NCBI RefSeq assembly: GCF_947623445.1
Contig: NC_135242.1
Span: forward strand, 21,638,001 to 21,702,000
Length of the DNA: 64,000 bases
Source: Clavelina lepadiformis
Lineage: Eukaryota > Chordata > Ascidiacea > Aplousobranchia > Clavelinidae
Reading direction: 5' to 3'
The notes under the pieces were generated by a model that did no database searches, was not told the origin of the DNA, and saw nothing but the letters and a program-made list of their open reading frames with translations. A program made the position numbers and the translations under genes. Shown one piece after another: positions 11,758-25,400 of the stretch. How positions within the stretch are numbered: position 1 is the stretch's first letter; every line of letters starts with the position of its first letter.

Positions 11758-14700
11758 ATGTTGTTTGTCACTTTAATAATTCCTTTTGTTTTTGCTTCAG
11801 TGAATGGTAAGTTGTGATGATATTTAGGGAATGCTTTTGGTGGTTGAGGAAATGATTGGTTTAGACTCTTTTTTAATTGCTTTAAATGTGTAGGTTAAAA
11901 TGAGATATAGGCTAGATACATAAGCTAACGTCAGAACTTACAATGTTTTTGTTTCTCTTAGCTTGCCATTATCAACTGCAGCCCAAGCTGATGAAGGCGC
12001 ATGATTACATGTCTGAGTGCCTATCTAACAAAGTAAGACTAAATAGTTGCCTAATACCTACTTTAAACGTAAGTTTTGTTTCAGGACTTTTTATAACTTG
12101 TATTGAAGACGAAAGGATCAGAAATCAAAAGTGGCTCTTTCACCGTAAGTAGGCTACTGTAATAGGTTATTTAGCCAGTTGTTAAAAATAAGCGGTTAGG
12201 TTAGGAGAATGGGAATGCAAAAATTTGGTGTTAGCTATTTAGACTTTAATTGAAGTTAAATTTAGATTAGATCGTAGATTTTCGTCATCAGGTTTAGGTT
12301 ACTAAGTTAGGCTACTACAGGCAAGCTACAGTTAAGAAGAAACTGTGAAAAAATAGCTTCAAACGTGCAATTACGGTGAAACAGTGAAAATCTTTAACAT
12401 AATAATGTTTTCATGAAAGACAAAGATGGCCACACAATTGCTTACAATATGTCCAAACAATTTCAGACAGGATACCCTGTCAAGGCTTGGAGTTCCATTT
12501 TCAAGTTTGTCGTGCTGGATACAAAATGGTTTCAAACAACTTTAGAAAATGTTTGCGCGTAAGTTATGTAATTATTTCTAATAATTAAATTTCATGTCAA
12601 TTAACAGTTTTTGTAACTGCAGAAATAGGCAAAGAAAGGTTATGTAGTCAGCATTTTTGTGTGTAACTTGATCAGAATCCAATTGAAATTTAAAGTGTGT
12701 GTCAAATTTTTGAAAAAGATGAAAGCTATTTGCTTAAAATAGATTTTTGATTTTAATTTTACAGTGAAAGCAAATATCGTTTTACACGTAGTTGTTGGAA
12801 ATCGCATATTAAAGAGATTTTTAGAACCAATTCGTCGCTTTATCCTATAACGTTGCAATGTATGGATGGATACAAGACTAAAGCAACCCAACCTACCGGT
12901 AAGCTCATTTTTTTAGGTCGACAAGGCAAACTCTTAGTCTGCTTTCCGGTTCGATATAATTCAAAGAAATACGTAGAAAATAACCCATTCTTACTTCCGG
13001 AAAAAAAACGCATATTGCCGCATATTAATATTAAATTTTTATTCGCTTGATCAAAAGTTTCAGAACAATCCATTAACGGATGGCCTAATGAGGATGAAAT
13101 GTGTCTAAAACAAAATGCAACAGCATACGAAATGTATATAAACTGTTTCAATAGTTCATTGAGAAATGCCGGTTTCGAAAATGTCGTGGAGTTGCCGCCG
13201 ATATTGTGGTTTGTTCAAAATCACTGGGTTTGTGACAAGTAAGCTTTATACGCATTTTGTACATCAAAGTACCGCGTAGCAACAGCAAGACCTAAAACAA
13301 CAGCTCATAAGGCTTTGCAACAAGATGTGTTGAAAAAGTTAAGGAACTATTACAAAGTAAATTAAAGAAGTATTTTGATGATTTTGTGCGCATCTGGCTT
13401 TCGCATTGTACAGGATAAGTCTATACACACGTTATGCGTATCTGGTCTAAGACTAAGTTCAACGTTGCAGAACGATTCCAGGGAGTTGTTCACCGAAGAT
13501 ACCAGGAACCTGCCCGATCTCAAAATGGCCTCGTTTTTTACAGGACATAACAAAACCATCATCCTTGTTAAAAATGTTGATCAGTGGATGTAACGAAGAA
13601 CTTTTTAACCGGCCTTCAGGCGGTAAGTTAGTTACTTATTTTTCAATTTGCAATTGCTTTTCACTATTTGAACTCGAACGATGGCTTTACTTGCCTCATT
13701 TGATTATTATTTAAGGTTTATAAAACATACTCTTGCATGTTGGTGTCTGACAACTACTTGATCTGCCAGATGAGTTTGATACTCAGTTCATAGGCAAAAT
13801 CATTTTGCTTTGTTGATTGTTGTCAAAATTTGAACAGGTTGCAAACAACAACGGCTGGTAGAAAAATGGAAATGGTATTCCATAAGATCACCCGGTTACC
13901 CTAATGTAATGGGAGAAAATGATTATGACTGCACGTATGCAATCAAGCCCAAGCGTTTCTTTAAACTGGAAATGAAAATCATCGTTGACACCGAAAAATG
14001 CTGTGATTTTGTTACAGTATGATTCTTGATTGCTTCCATAAATGTTATAAGGAGAAATCTGGGTTAAGTTGGTTTAACGTATTATTTATTCTCTCATAGA
14101 TCTTTTTTCCAAACTCGACCATCCTGGCAAAGTTGTCCGGAAAAGTAAAACGAACGTTTCTTCTAGATAGCCATGAAAACAGTGTCAATGTCAATTTCCA
14201 TACAGATGAAAGTGTTACCAGTAAAGGTTTCGTACTTCGCTATAGAAAAGGTATAAAAATACATTACCACAATCGTGTTACTCTTTTGATTTCTATAAAA
14301 ACTCGTGTTAAATGCGTTACATCTATGAGCTGCCAAGAAAACATGTTCAGCCTAACAGGAAACTTAAAAAACAGTCACACTGAGCGTACAATAAGATACC
14401 CTGTGCAGTGTGTAGGTTCAATCTCAAGAGCACCACGTCAATGCAGAAAACATTTCCACCAACATTCAAACAACTCAGCAGTGGTACAGTATTTGGCGAA
14501 GAAATAAAATGTATTTGGACTATCAAAGCGCCTTCAGGCGAACAAGTTTTTTTGCGTTTTGACAAAATTCATCTTGAAAACGCAGACCGTATGGAGGTAA
14601 GAACACTTTAACAGCAAGAAAAGGTAAGAGCTCACCAGCATGCATAACCTATAAATTATATAACTTCAAGAAAAAATCAGCAATGTTCAAATTCTTTCAT

Positions 14701-17700
14701 AAGTTACTCCATCGGTTTCATATTTTTTCAGCAAGCAATGACATCACTAAGAAACAAACTGAAAATTCCTAATAGAAAAGATTGAAGTAACAATTTTCTG
14801 TTGCTCCAAATATAGGTATTTGATGGACCTGTGAGATTAAGGATGTTGGAAGAAACAGACTCCAGAAAAGACTCAATTAAATCTCAAAACGGAATGTTGA
14901 TAATTCACTACCAGAGCAATTCAACGAAAATAGGAAACGGCTTTCACGCTTCCTTCGCAACAGGTAATGTGAAACAGTTGGGGCTCGGGACAATACAATA
15001 CTGAACCTGAACTTCGTATCAGTATCACATACAAATCTAATGTATAAGACTCATTCTATGTAGCCTATATAAGCGTTAACAATCTAAGGAACTGTAGACT
15101 ATAAAAAATGAAAAGTTCTTACAGCATGAAGTGATTGGCAAATGAACTGACTTTTGCTTAGTAGTCTACATCACTGCATAAAAAAGAAACATTTGGCCTA
15201 TTACTGTGGATTAAATAAGATATCAATCAATCGCGCTATCATGCTTTAGCTAACAGTTGTGGCGGCAGTTTCGCTGCTAACAACAACTGGCAGGAAATTG
15301 TCGGAGAAGCTTTCCACGTTGGCGGCAATAACATTCTTCCATGCTGGTGGAATATCACCGCTTCACCTGGTTACGCAATCTTGCTTAAAATGAATTCCAA
15401 GATCCGAAAATATGGCAAATCGAGGAATGGCCAACGAATTGAGGTAAAGAACAAGTTTGATAATGCAGCGATTTAACTGGAGAAAATTTGTAAGATCAAT
15501 AAGATTAGCACTAGGCCTAAAAAAATTTTTATTAAATGAAATGATTTGCATTTTTTGTTTTTCCTACCTCCTTTATACTGGACTATAGACAAACTTATTT
15601 GGTGTGGCGTAGTGCAGAAACTTTTATCCTTCGACTGAAGGAAGTTGTTGCACGACTTAATCTTTGTAATAATTTCTCACTGCTCGAGCCCCGATTACCG
15701 AACTTGTTTGCGTGCATTTTCTTATAGCTGTCTATTTTTCTTTGAAAGACAGCAAATTTCTTGTTTTAACAATATGTTTGCAATTTCATTTAGGTTTTTG
15801 AAAACCGAAACAGGGTTTACAGTGTTTACGATAAAAACTTTTACTTTGCTTCAAATGGAAATCAACTGTTAATTCACCAGAATTACAGTAGAAATGGATC
15901 GGTTGGATTTGTCGTATCCTTTAAGCAAGGTAAATTTTTCAATAACTAGTCTGAAAAGGTACATTAAAATACAATACGAATGATCAGGAGACAAACTATA
16001 TGTTTTATTCTTCTCAGAGATGTGTAATGTTACAATATTGTTGGCTAACTCTGTCAGAAGAACTGTTCAATTTGCCTACTTTCCGTCGATAAATAGACGT
16101 CACATTTGTACATACACCGTTCGTTCTACACCGGAAAGGAAGATTCATTTGACGTTAAAAACATATGAGCTAAAAAGCAACTACTTAGAGGTGACAATAT
16201 TTCAGGAAATGAACCGTATTGTCCAAACTTTAGGCAGTTTTAACAAATTCGTACTGTATGCCAAAACATCGAAAATGCAATAGGTCTACTTATTTAGGTA
16301 TTTAGTGGCAACATCAGTCTTGGACGCGCTGATCTCACAGGTCCACCATATATACATCGCTTGACTTCTATCGACAACGAAATTCAACTGCGATATGTCA
16401 TCCAAGGGAGCATGTTTCTCACAGAGTTTAACCAATGTAAGTTTGACATTTAGCAAGAATATGTCACATCTATTCTCTATGAGCTGTATTCTGTCATGTG
16501 CTTTTGTCGCCGCATGTAAAAATATAATGAGACGGACAATTTTAAGAGAAACTCGACTCAATACTTGTGTAATTAAAAATTGAATCCTCTTAATTTAGCG
16601 TACGTATTTTAACGAAAACAACCAAACGCCACCATTAACGATGAACTTTCCCTGTTTACTTTAACACAAAATACAACTAGGCCTATAAAGCATTTAATCA
16701 AACACGTAAGCTAACTTATAGGCCTATTACTGTGCACATAAGCTTAAGTTGTATAATACCTGCTATACGCTAGTGTTTAAATAGCATTTCATTTCAAACA
16801 ATACTGTACCGTTACTGTAAATAATCTTTAACCAAAAACAACAACTGCAGTTACTCCAAATTGTGGCTCCAGTCTGATTGCCAACGCGAATTATCAAGAT
16901 ATTTTTTCACCGGGAAATCCTTCCAGGCACATTGTAAGATGCGGATGTGAATGGATAATAACAGCGTCTCCAGGCAAGCAGATTGTTCTAACCATCTTTG
17001 ACTCGCAAGGAACTCAAGATTCAAGTTTCATTCGAGTAAGATCAAACATTTATAGAGTAGTTCTGTACAAAAAAGGCAGTGCATTATTACTACATAATTG
17101 TAAATTTGCCGCGTTACTTTCTCCAACTCATGCAGGTGTATGATAAACTGTTACCTCTGGGGACGTACGCTACACCGCGATTTCTAGACGTTACCCTTGT
17201 ATCGTCAACTAACCTAGTAAGAATACAATATCGTCAGAAGGCTGATGGAGAATTCAAAGGATTTCAGGCAACATACAAAGAAAGTGAATAAATTTTAATC
17301 AAATCTAACCTTTATGAGACGTTTCACTTATCGTGATGCTTAACGACGTCAATTGAGTTCAGCATACCTTTTCTTATGCAGCAATCAATATGGGATGGAA
17401 TGATGTTAAAGCTTTTGGTGGAACGATTTCGACCGAAAAAATGTTTATGAACACTTCCATGTGTCTTAGTAACAAGCATCACTTTTGGAACATTTACACA
17501 TCTCGCGATTACAGGATTAAATTTACAATCGAAAGTGTTCGATTTTCAACCGCAAACAGCTTCCTACAGGTTGTAACCGGTTGTAGCCTATAGCCTATTT
17601 CAAAAGTGATGCCTAATAACTAGAGCAAAAGAACAAACGGCAAGTTAAAACTAACACATTATGTTTATAGGCCTAACAAGTTCACATATTATAAGCTTAC

Positions 17701-18406
17701 TTTTAGATTCAGGATAGCAGTAGTAGAATAGGATGGTTACATCAAAACTCCAGTGTTCCTCGAAACTTTTTAACATCTACACATACACTACGTGTTTGTT
17801 ATTACACGGATGATTGTAGTTCACCTGAAAAAGAACATTTCGTCGCGACTATTAAGCAAGGTTATATTTCAACTAATGTTCTATATGTACATGTTGATGT
17901 TCGTACGTTTTTCCATTAAAACTGTGTTTATTTGACGCAGTTTGCCAAAAGGACATCAACATTTTTGGGTCAGGCAGACGTGATAAAGGGATTTTCACAA
18001 AAATGTTCGACAAAAATGAAACAACCGATTGTCATTACAATTTCGTCACCGCCTTTGGATCGAAAATACAGTTGACTTTATATAATATCTCGATACGTGA
18101 TGGTTACATTAACGTAAGTTTTAATTCATGCCGTAACAAATACCGATAAACTTAATACTAGTTCTTTTATAGAAAACGCAATGAAAACAACCACGTGCAT
18201 TTTAGGTAACTGCCGGCAACCAAACTCTCTATCACTACACGGGCTCCTCTAGTGGTTCGCCAACAACTGCAACGTTGATATCTCCACGAAATAAGATGAC
18301 TCTGCATTATCACGCTCCTATAAAATCCAGCTCGAATGGATTTCGGATGAGATACGAAAAAGCGAGAATGCCGAACATGATGCAGCTAGTTAAACGTGTT
18401 GATTAA
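11758..18406 (+). CDS. CUB-cluster gene C: secreted paralog of gene B, seven CUB modules (1009 aa)
   Basis: Twenty exons: 11758-11806, 11962-12032, 12467-12558, 12765-12898, 13064-13238, 13471-13622, 13838-14016, 14100-14250, 14409-14596, 14816-14963, 15250-15443, 15794-15929, 16018-16190, 16298-16436, 16851-17035, 17136-17283, 17382-17569, 17707-17860, 17941-18113, 18206-18406. All phases match gene B. Exons 3, 4, 6, 8, 10, 12 and 16 have exactly B's lengths. The signal peptide is MLFVTLIIPFVFASVNG. The N-terminal module (~18-224) repeats the A/B motifs (IFKFVVLDTKWF, SCWKS, FVQNHWVCD, IPGSCSPK). CUB1 keeps EKCCDF; CUB2 has lost the paired cysteines (ENADRME). Later CUBs are degenerate. Exon 2 is 30 nt shorter than in A and B and lacks their basic run. 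Introns carry a SINE-like copy (15624-15730) and a dispersed repeat (12173-12398). Confidence 0.87.
12173..12398 (+). repeat. Dispersed repeat, copy 1 (intron of gene C)
   Basis: This ~225 bp stretch matches 54675-54877 closely in the same orientation. Shared blocks include GCGGTTAGGTTAGGAGAATG near the start and TTTAGGTTA/CAACTATGTTA-type sequence further in. It lies in the intron between exons 2 and 3 of gene C. The larger context at 54.5-55.0 kb suggests a mobile element of unknown class. Confidence 0.7.
15624..15730 (-). repeat. tRNA-derived SINE-like repeat, copy 1 (intron of gene C)
   Basis: It is homologous to copies at 50330-50440, 50653-50765 and 55436-55545, all in the same orientation. 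On the minus strand the consensus reads TAGCTCGGTAACCGGAGC, which resembles a tRNA D-arm/A box. A hairpin (CGATGA/TCATCG) and GGTTAAGTC, a degenerate B box, follow. This copy is among the more diverged. Confidence 0.6.
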
Positions 18407-21400
18407 CTTGACATTGGAAAATGAATTTGCAACATTCAAAACTAAACATTTTATTCGTTTCAACCGCCTACCATTTGATCACTGCAATAATATCTTCCAT
18501 AACAGTCTTATTTAAATTATCATTTCTTATCAAATATTTCAGTTAAATAAAGATTTAGAGTGTATGCTTCGCTAGTTCTATTGTTAGTATAGGCTAAAAA
18601 CAATGAAGTAAATTGCAAAAACACAAAGACTACTTCACAATATATTTACAAAACTAACATGCTTTGGACTTTTATTGTAGTACCCGAAAAATATATAACG
18701 AGTTGATTATTTCGCATTATTCGATCTAGTATTGTTATAAACCTGCACAAAGGACCACATTTTTCTCTGCAAATGGGTGCGCTAGCAAGAAACATTCATA
18801 AAAAAACTTCAAAATACTAAAATCATACAAAACCGATTACGAAAGCAAAATCCAAAAACTACCTATTAATTATATAAATCTTTAATCAAGCAAACATTTG
18901 AAAATGGCGCGTCTCTCCGGGTAGAAATATAAAATTTATGACATTACTTTGAGCTGAGAAGTGTTTTTGTAAGATGCAGTTATCGCTTCGTATTTTGATG
19001 GTTTATCGCCTGTAACGATTAAATGACCAAAAAGAAACTTTTATGCAAACACAATTGCAGAATTTTTGGTAAGAGTGCAGTCGCTATGTAAAAGGGCAAA
19101 CATGTTAATCTTAAATCACAGATGCTTGTCGTTCGAAAACTGGTAAGTACCTAAGTCCAAAAATAAATTTTCTGTGGTATTTTCCAAATTCGCTCGGCAG
19201 AGAGAGTCATAAGTTAATTATTATCGACAAACATGTGGTATTTGGCGATCGAAATAATAATAGCTAAAGCTATGAATATATTACACGAGATGCTTCTAAG
19301 AGCTTTTCTTGGACTACCTGTTTTCATGCATCAAGAAATCGTATGTTGTGAAATATACAAAACCTATATCATGACAACACCTGTTTCTTAGATGAGCGAT
19401 AGATCTTTGCGCTTAAATTCTATAAACGCTGTTTATAATTTTTTTTCAAGTTTATCTTTATTCATGTAAATTTTTAACTAATTTGGAATTTTTAACAACG
19501 CCACCTCTCCTATTTCGGTTTCACTTTGAAAAGCGATAAACTTCTTTATATTTATGAATATTTGGTATTTTATTCTTTAAAATCACGGCGTTAACTTTTA
19601 TATCTTGTAACTGTGCTGACGCATAAACTCACGTACGAGATAACAGATAAGGTTGACACATTCAGAACTTAGGCAATAATATATCTGGTCTACTAATTAA
19701 TCAACGCCTTTTCGTGATTCAGTTAATCAAAGTGAATGGATCCAACCACAATTTCACTTCAACTTGAAACAAATCTTTTTAGCAGGAGCAAGAATTTATT
19801 ACAACCCATTTCTATTAATCATTATAAATGCCAATGTTCGTCAATCTATAGTCACCAATCGTCTGTTTGTTTTCAGACGAGATCTCCTTAAGAATGTAAA
19901 ATCCACTGCTGGAATCTCATAAGCTTTGAAAAAGGTTTACTTTGAAGATTTAGCCGTTGCAAACCCGTAGGCAATTCGGTGGTCATTACTGTACAACACG
20001 AAATTGAAGAAAAATCCAAGTCGTTGAAATTGAATGACTGAGCACGGGTTGTGTAATACTGCATTAGCTTAGCACTGTAGCATATTATAAAAAAATTAAC
20101 TTCTACCTAAAATAGATGCCAAGGGAACGCTCTGTTAAGATAAAGGGCAAAGTTTAAATGCCTCAATTCTAAAACTATGGTTGCTAAGTTAGCAATTTCG
20201 GCGACATTTTTTTACTACTAGTTTTTACAATTGCATAGGCCACAAGGCGTACTATGGAGCTACAAATGTAAAACAGGATATGCTTAAATTAACTTTAAAC
20301 AGAGATATCCTTGAGATAGAAGTTACAGATTAGCTGGCCTATATATATGTGGCCTGTAGGTGATCTTCAATCTAGGCTTAGAATATTTGACATCAATTCA
20401 ATCAACATTTTGCACCAAAACCTTTGGTATAGCTTTTACAGAAGTTTTAGAATGAGTGTTGGATAACCTGCAAGTCATCGATACGCATCACTGCATATCG
20501 CAGTTTTATTTCTAAAAAAAAGCTATCGTCAAAAACATGTTGCGCATTGTTACCTATAAAATAATTTTTCTTTACTTCATTTTTTAAATTTGAGCTCAAT
20601 ATTTGGAGTAAAAGGTCCTTGCAGTGTTTTTTAATTTATCAAAACATGAATTTGTTTTACACTAAAGTTCCATCAAGTTACAAAAAGCGAGGCGATATGA
20701 CCGTTTTCATGGAACGACAAAGCGGAGGCCAACTTCAAAGCTTTGAAATTGAACAAAACTATGTAGTTATATGTATGTAACAATTAGATCAGCGCAACAG
20801 AATACGCAAGTTACAAACGAGAAAAGGTTTTCATTTTAGTTGGCCCACACTAGAATTTCTTACCTTTTCGTAAGATGCCCGATCTAGTTCTAAAATTAAC
20901 TGTATTTACGCTTTTATAAGCTTATAAGCATACTGAGTATTTACAGATGTGGAAACCTTTGATATAAAACAAATGATAAGAGGTGAGGACCAGATTACAA
21001 TAAAAGAATACTTGGGCTAGAAAACAGATTAAAAAGCAATGAGAAACAAGCTTATATTCATCGCAACATTAAAGAGAAATTCCGAACGTCATGGCGCTAT
21101 CAATGTTTATCATATGAATGCTGATGCAGTTGTATTAGCCCAGAGGTGGCTGTAGTAGCCTAATAGCCAATATGTTGACGTATCAAAACGAGTTAATGTG
21201 CGAGATATAACATTGATACTTTTAAAATTCTGATAATAATATTATACTTTTGTAGGTCCTAGGTCAAGCTTTTTTAAGACTTAGAAAATAAAATGTATGA
21301 ATCCAACCGCGTTCTTTTTTCTATCTGAAGCAAACGTCATACGAGACATTTAGCGAGGCAAAAAAAGAATTTCATAACATTCTTTTTAATACCGGTAGTC

Positions 21401-22433
21401 ATTAACTATAGCAAGATTTCTAATTGTTTTGTTTATCTTGATAGTCATATTTGCTCATGCTTAAAGTTAACGAGGTCCGATGTCAGCCTAGAATTCAAAA
21501 CTTTTGATGTAAACATTTTTATGCCATAACCTGCAGCTCGGCATTCGCGTAGGCAGCATGACGTGCAAAACGTCAAGGGAAATTTTTTGAAGTCATTAAT
21601 TAATGAATCACCTAGCCTGCAGTGTAGTCATGTGATACTAGCATTCATAATAATGCCTTAAGGCCAAGCAGTAATCGTAATCGATGTCGTTAGAAACAAA
21701 GTTACCGCAAGCAGGCTATACGGTAAATAAGTTTCCGTAACAACGACATATAGTAACGAAGAACAGGCAACTAACTTATTGGGGAAGAAGAAATTATGTC
21801 GCCTAGCGCACATCTTATTAGTAGACTTTTCGAATCAAAAACATTGGGGAGTAGAAAAATTTAATACTTATTTCCAATTCTCAAAACGTAACCGACAATT
21901 AAAGGCAATCTTTAATCTACAGTCAAATTAGGCAGTTCTTTCCGAGAACTCGCATAATCGTGGAAAAATTAGTTTCGGTTTCTGTGTCCAGTTACTAATT
22001 TCCTATTCATATATACACACCACTAACTCGTTTGACCAATTAAGCCGAATATACAGCAAGATGCAGTAAAATTTGGCACCGTTTAATTGAAATAAACAAA
22101 AGCTAACATTTCTAGCAGCACAAAATAATTTACGAAACAGTATAAAATAAATCGTAAGTTTAATACAATTATGTTTCTCGTAAATTTTATGCGCTTTTAT
22201 TTTTAAGAAAAAGGGTAAGTTTTGAGACAATTCTTCAACAACAATTATAATGTTTCGCATATATTGTATTTGCCGGAGGCAGAAAATACTTCCTTTTCAT
22301 TCTATGTAGTTGCCAAAAAACGTGTCTTGCCGTACCAAACGAACGGTGAAAATTTGGCAACTCACCGCCTATACTTAGCAACTTAATATTTTACAGTAGG
22401 TTTATTAACATTCTGCTATAACCCTTTCGGAGC
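18407..22433. other. 4 kb gene-free interval between genes C and D
   Basis: No ORF or exon chain here has good splice sites or a recognisable product, on either strand. It is AT-rich unique-looking DNA with no evident RNA gene. Regulatory sequence for genes C or D cannot be told apart by eye. Confidence 0.4.
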
Positions 22434-25400
22434 ATGGCAGTGACGGTTTTGTTTTCGGCAGTATTTATTTCGCTGCTAATTGTTCAGCGTATAAACGGAC
22501 AAGGTAAGCAATTCAAGAATAGCAATAGAGTTTGTATAATTTTAGAAATTTTTCTTTGGACAGTGAAAGTAACGAGAAAATAGACAAGATACAATTATTT
22601 TTTACTATTCAAAGCATGTGAGGAAAACCTGACGGCGACGCTGAACGAGCAAGTGCTTACGTCACCAAACTATCCAAACAGGCATCCAAATAATCTCAAT
22701 TGCGTTTGGACAATCAAAGTGCCAGTTAATTCCTCCGCTCAAGTTTTGATAACCTTGACAGATCTTCACACCGAACAATGCTGCGACCATTTAGAGGTGC
22801 ACGAGTTGTTTGTAAATTATATGCAATTAGACGTTCCGCTGACTCGACTTAAGCCAAACTATAAAATTATATGACGTTATGAAACAAAACTCCTGTTTCA
22901 TAGATATACGATGGTGACACGCTGATTGCAGACAGATTTAAGGGAGAACGTACCGGTGAATATCCAATGGTGTCTTCGACTGGAATGTTGCGAGTCCAGT
23001 TTCGAAGCGACGGCAGCGTGGCTTACACAGGCTTTCGGGCTACTTTTCGAACAGGTGGTACCAAAGAATTGCCGAGAATTTCGAGTTAAAAAAGCTGTGT
23101 TTATGATTACATAAATTCATTGAGACGGCTTTAACGATGTCACGCTGTTTATCATGGCGATTCGGACGGTCGTGGAAATACTTCATTGTTTATAAACTGT
23201 CTTTCAAGAATTAAGTTTGTATAGTTGTCATGTATTTATCGCCAAACAGATATAAGCGGTCAGCAGCTTTCACTTTGATGTTTAGCGACAAGAGGCCCCA
23301 AGGTTGCAAATGCACATACTCTATATTTTACTTCATGAATTAGCAGAACCGCAGTCGAAAAAGTCGTTGATTTAATTTAATGATTGGTGAACTTCTCCTT
23401 TCGTTCACAGGACAATTTTTGCTTCGTTATAAACAACAAAACCAGGCATTTTAGAAACTTTACGATTAATTTTTGCAAATGCACTGTTCTCAAAGATACT
23501 CGATTGAAAAAGATATAACTTATTTATGACTAAGTTTATATTTTTAACTGCTATTTTATGACTGTTTTTATTTTTAGCGTTAAACTGCGGGGGAATACTC
23601 AACGCGAGCGACACAGTAAGCCACTTCTCCACGCCGTTTTACCCCGATCCTCACCCACACAACATGGACTGCTTTTGGGTTTTGAAAGCATCACCTAAAA
23701 AAAAGGTTGATCTGACGATTGCAGAAGGAAAAACAGACGAATGCTGTGATTATCTTGACGTAAGTCACTACAAGATAGGCTACGTATTTCGTTACATAAA
23801 TTAAGTACAATTTAAACGAAGTCATTCCACGTGGGCTTGATAGACATGACGCAATTCTACACAACAGTAGCCTGCTACTTATGGCAAACAACAATTTAAA
23901 ACCAGCGAACAATAGAAAATTCCGCTGGATATGCAGAAGTGCTGCAATGCATTTGCAACTACAGTATAAGCTTTTTGTTACCTTTGTAATGGCATGAAGA
24001 ATTCCTTTTTATTTCAACTGAAAAAAAGCCATTATGAACTGCTGAACTAGATCTACCAGGGAACAAAGTTGCTGGAGAGATTGAAGGGGACCTTTTCAAC
24101 ACCAAAAGTATATTCCGAACATAAGTTATTTGTCTACTTCCATTCCAACAGCAATACGGCCAGAGACGGATTTAGGGCGTTTTACAAAGAATGTAAGAAT
24201 CTTGAATGGCCGCGATTAATTATATAAATATTTTCGTTTTCGTTAACTTCGTCTAATAGTATTCTTATACCGTGATTTAACATAAAGCAACAGCTAACAT
24301 ATAACAACACTGTCAATTTTCGGTTTCCAGTTTCATGTGGTGGAGAATATGACATTATGGATGAAGCAACGAACGTAATGACCTCGCCCAACTATCCCAA
24401 CAACACTGAACATAACCTCAACTGCACATACACTTTTAAAGCACAGCCGGGATTCAGAATTGAACTTACTATGGAAGTGGACACAGAAGCTTGTTGTGAC
24501 TACATTGAGGTTAGTTAGTAATAGTAACTTACATGTTGCACTAGGTTCTACGATAATTAACCGTGTGAAATTGACCGCGAACAAACTAACCGGGGACAAC
24601 CGAGTGTGACGTAAATTGACCTAGAACCAACTGACCGGAATCAAAATTGACAGGGAGGTAAATTGACCGTGAAAGTGCTGAATTATTGTGTTTAAGTTGA
24701 TGGTAGTATATTAGTTGGAAGAACATGGTTAGCAAGTAGGTCACGGTTCACAAATGATATAAATCATTATCACTGAAATCATATAATTTGAATAAACAAC
24801 AATGCTAATTTGGACTACTTATTTCATACAATTGTACGGTTAAAATCCAGAGCGGTTGATTTGTGTCGCCGGTCAGTTGATCAAGACCAATTGTCGCCGG
24901 TTAATTTGTTCACAGTTAATTGACGTGATACCGTTGCACTACATAACTGAAAAACTGCGTATGTGGCCTATGGCTATATACGCACTGCATGCATAATACC
25001 AGTATACTATACATGCATTGCAAGCAGGATAGCAAAGGTAAATAGGCAAGTGCTATAAATTAGCGATTACAAATGATTCTTAGGTGTACGACGGCAGAGA
25101 AAAGATTGGACGTTTGGCCGGCAAGATTCCCCACACAAACGTGGCATCAACTGGACAATTTCTAACACTAGTCTATATTTCAGACTCCACACTTCCGAGC
25201 AATGGTTTTCGGACGAGATACAGGCAATGTAAATATAAAGTTGTTGAAATGCATCTGCACAAAACACTACCTAAACAGCCATTAACAGACAAAACATAAA
25301 ACTGTAACATCATTAACCTCAATCATAACCAATTTAGGAATACCTACACATAAACATGAAATGTGTATCAACAGTTTTACCTGGATGCGGCTTTACAAAG

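Noticed and set aside
13375-13593. 72 aa ORF in gene C
   Set aside because: It is out of frame with the family; the exon 13471-13622 in another frame gives IPGSCSPK, as in A and B.
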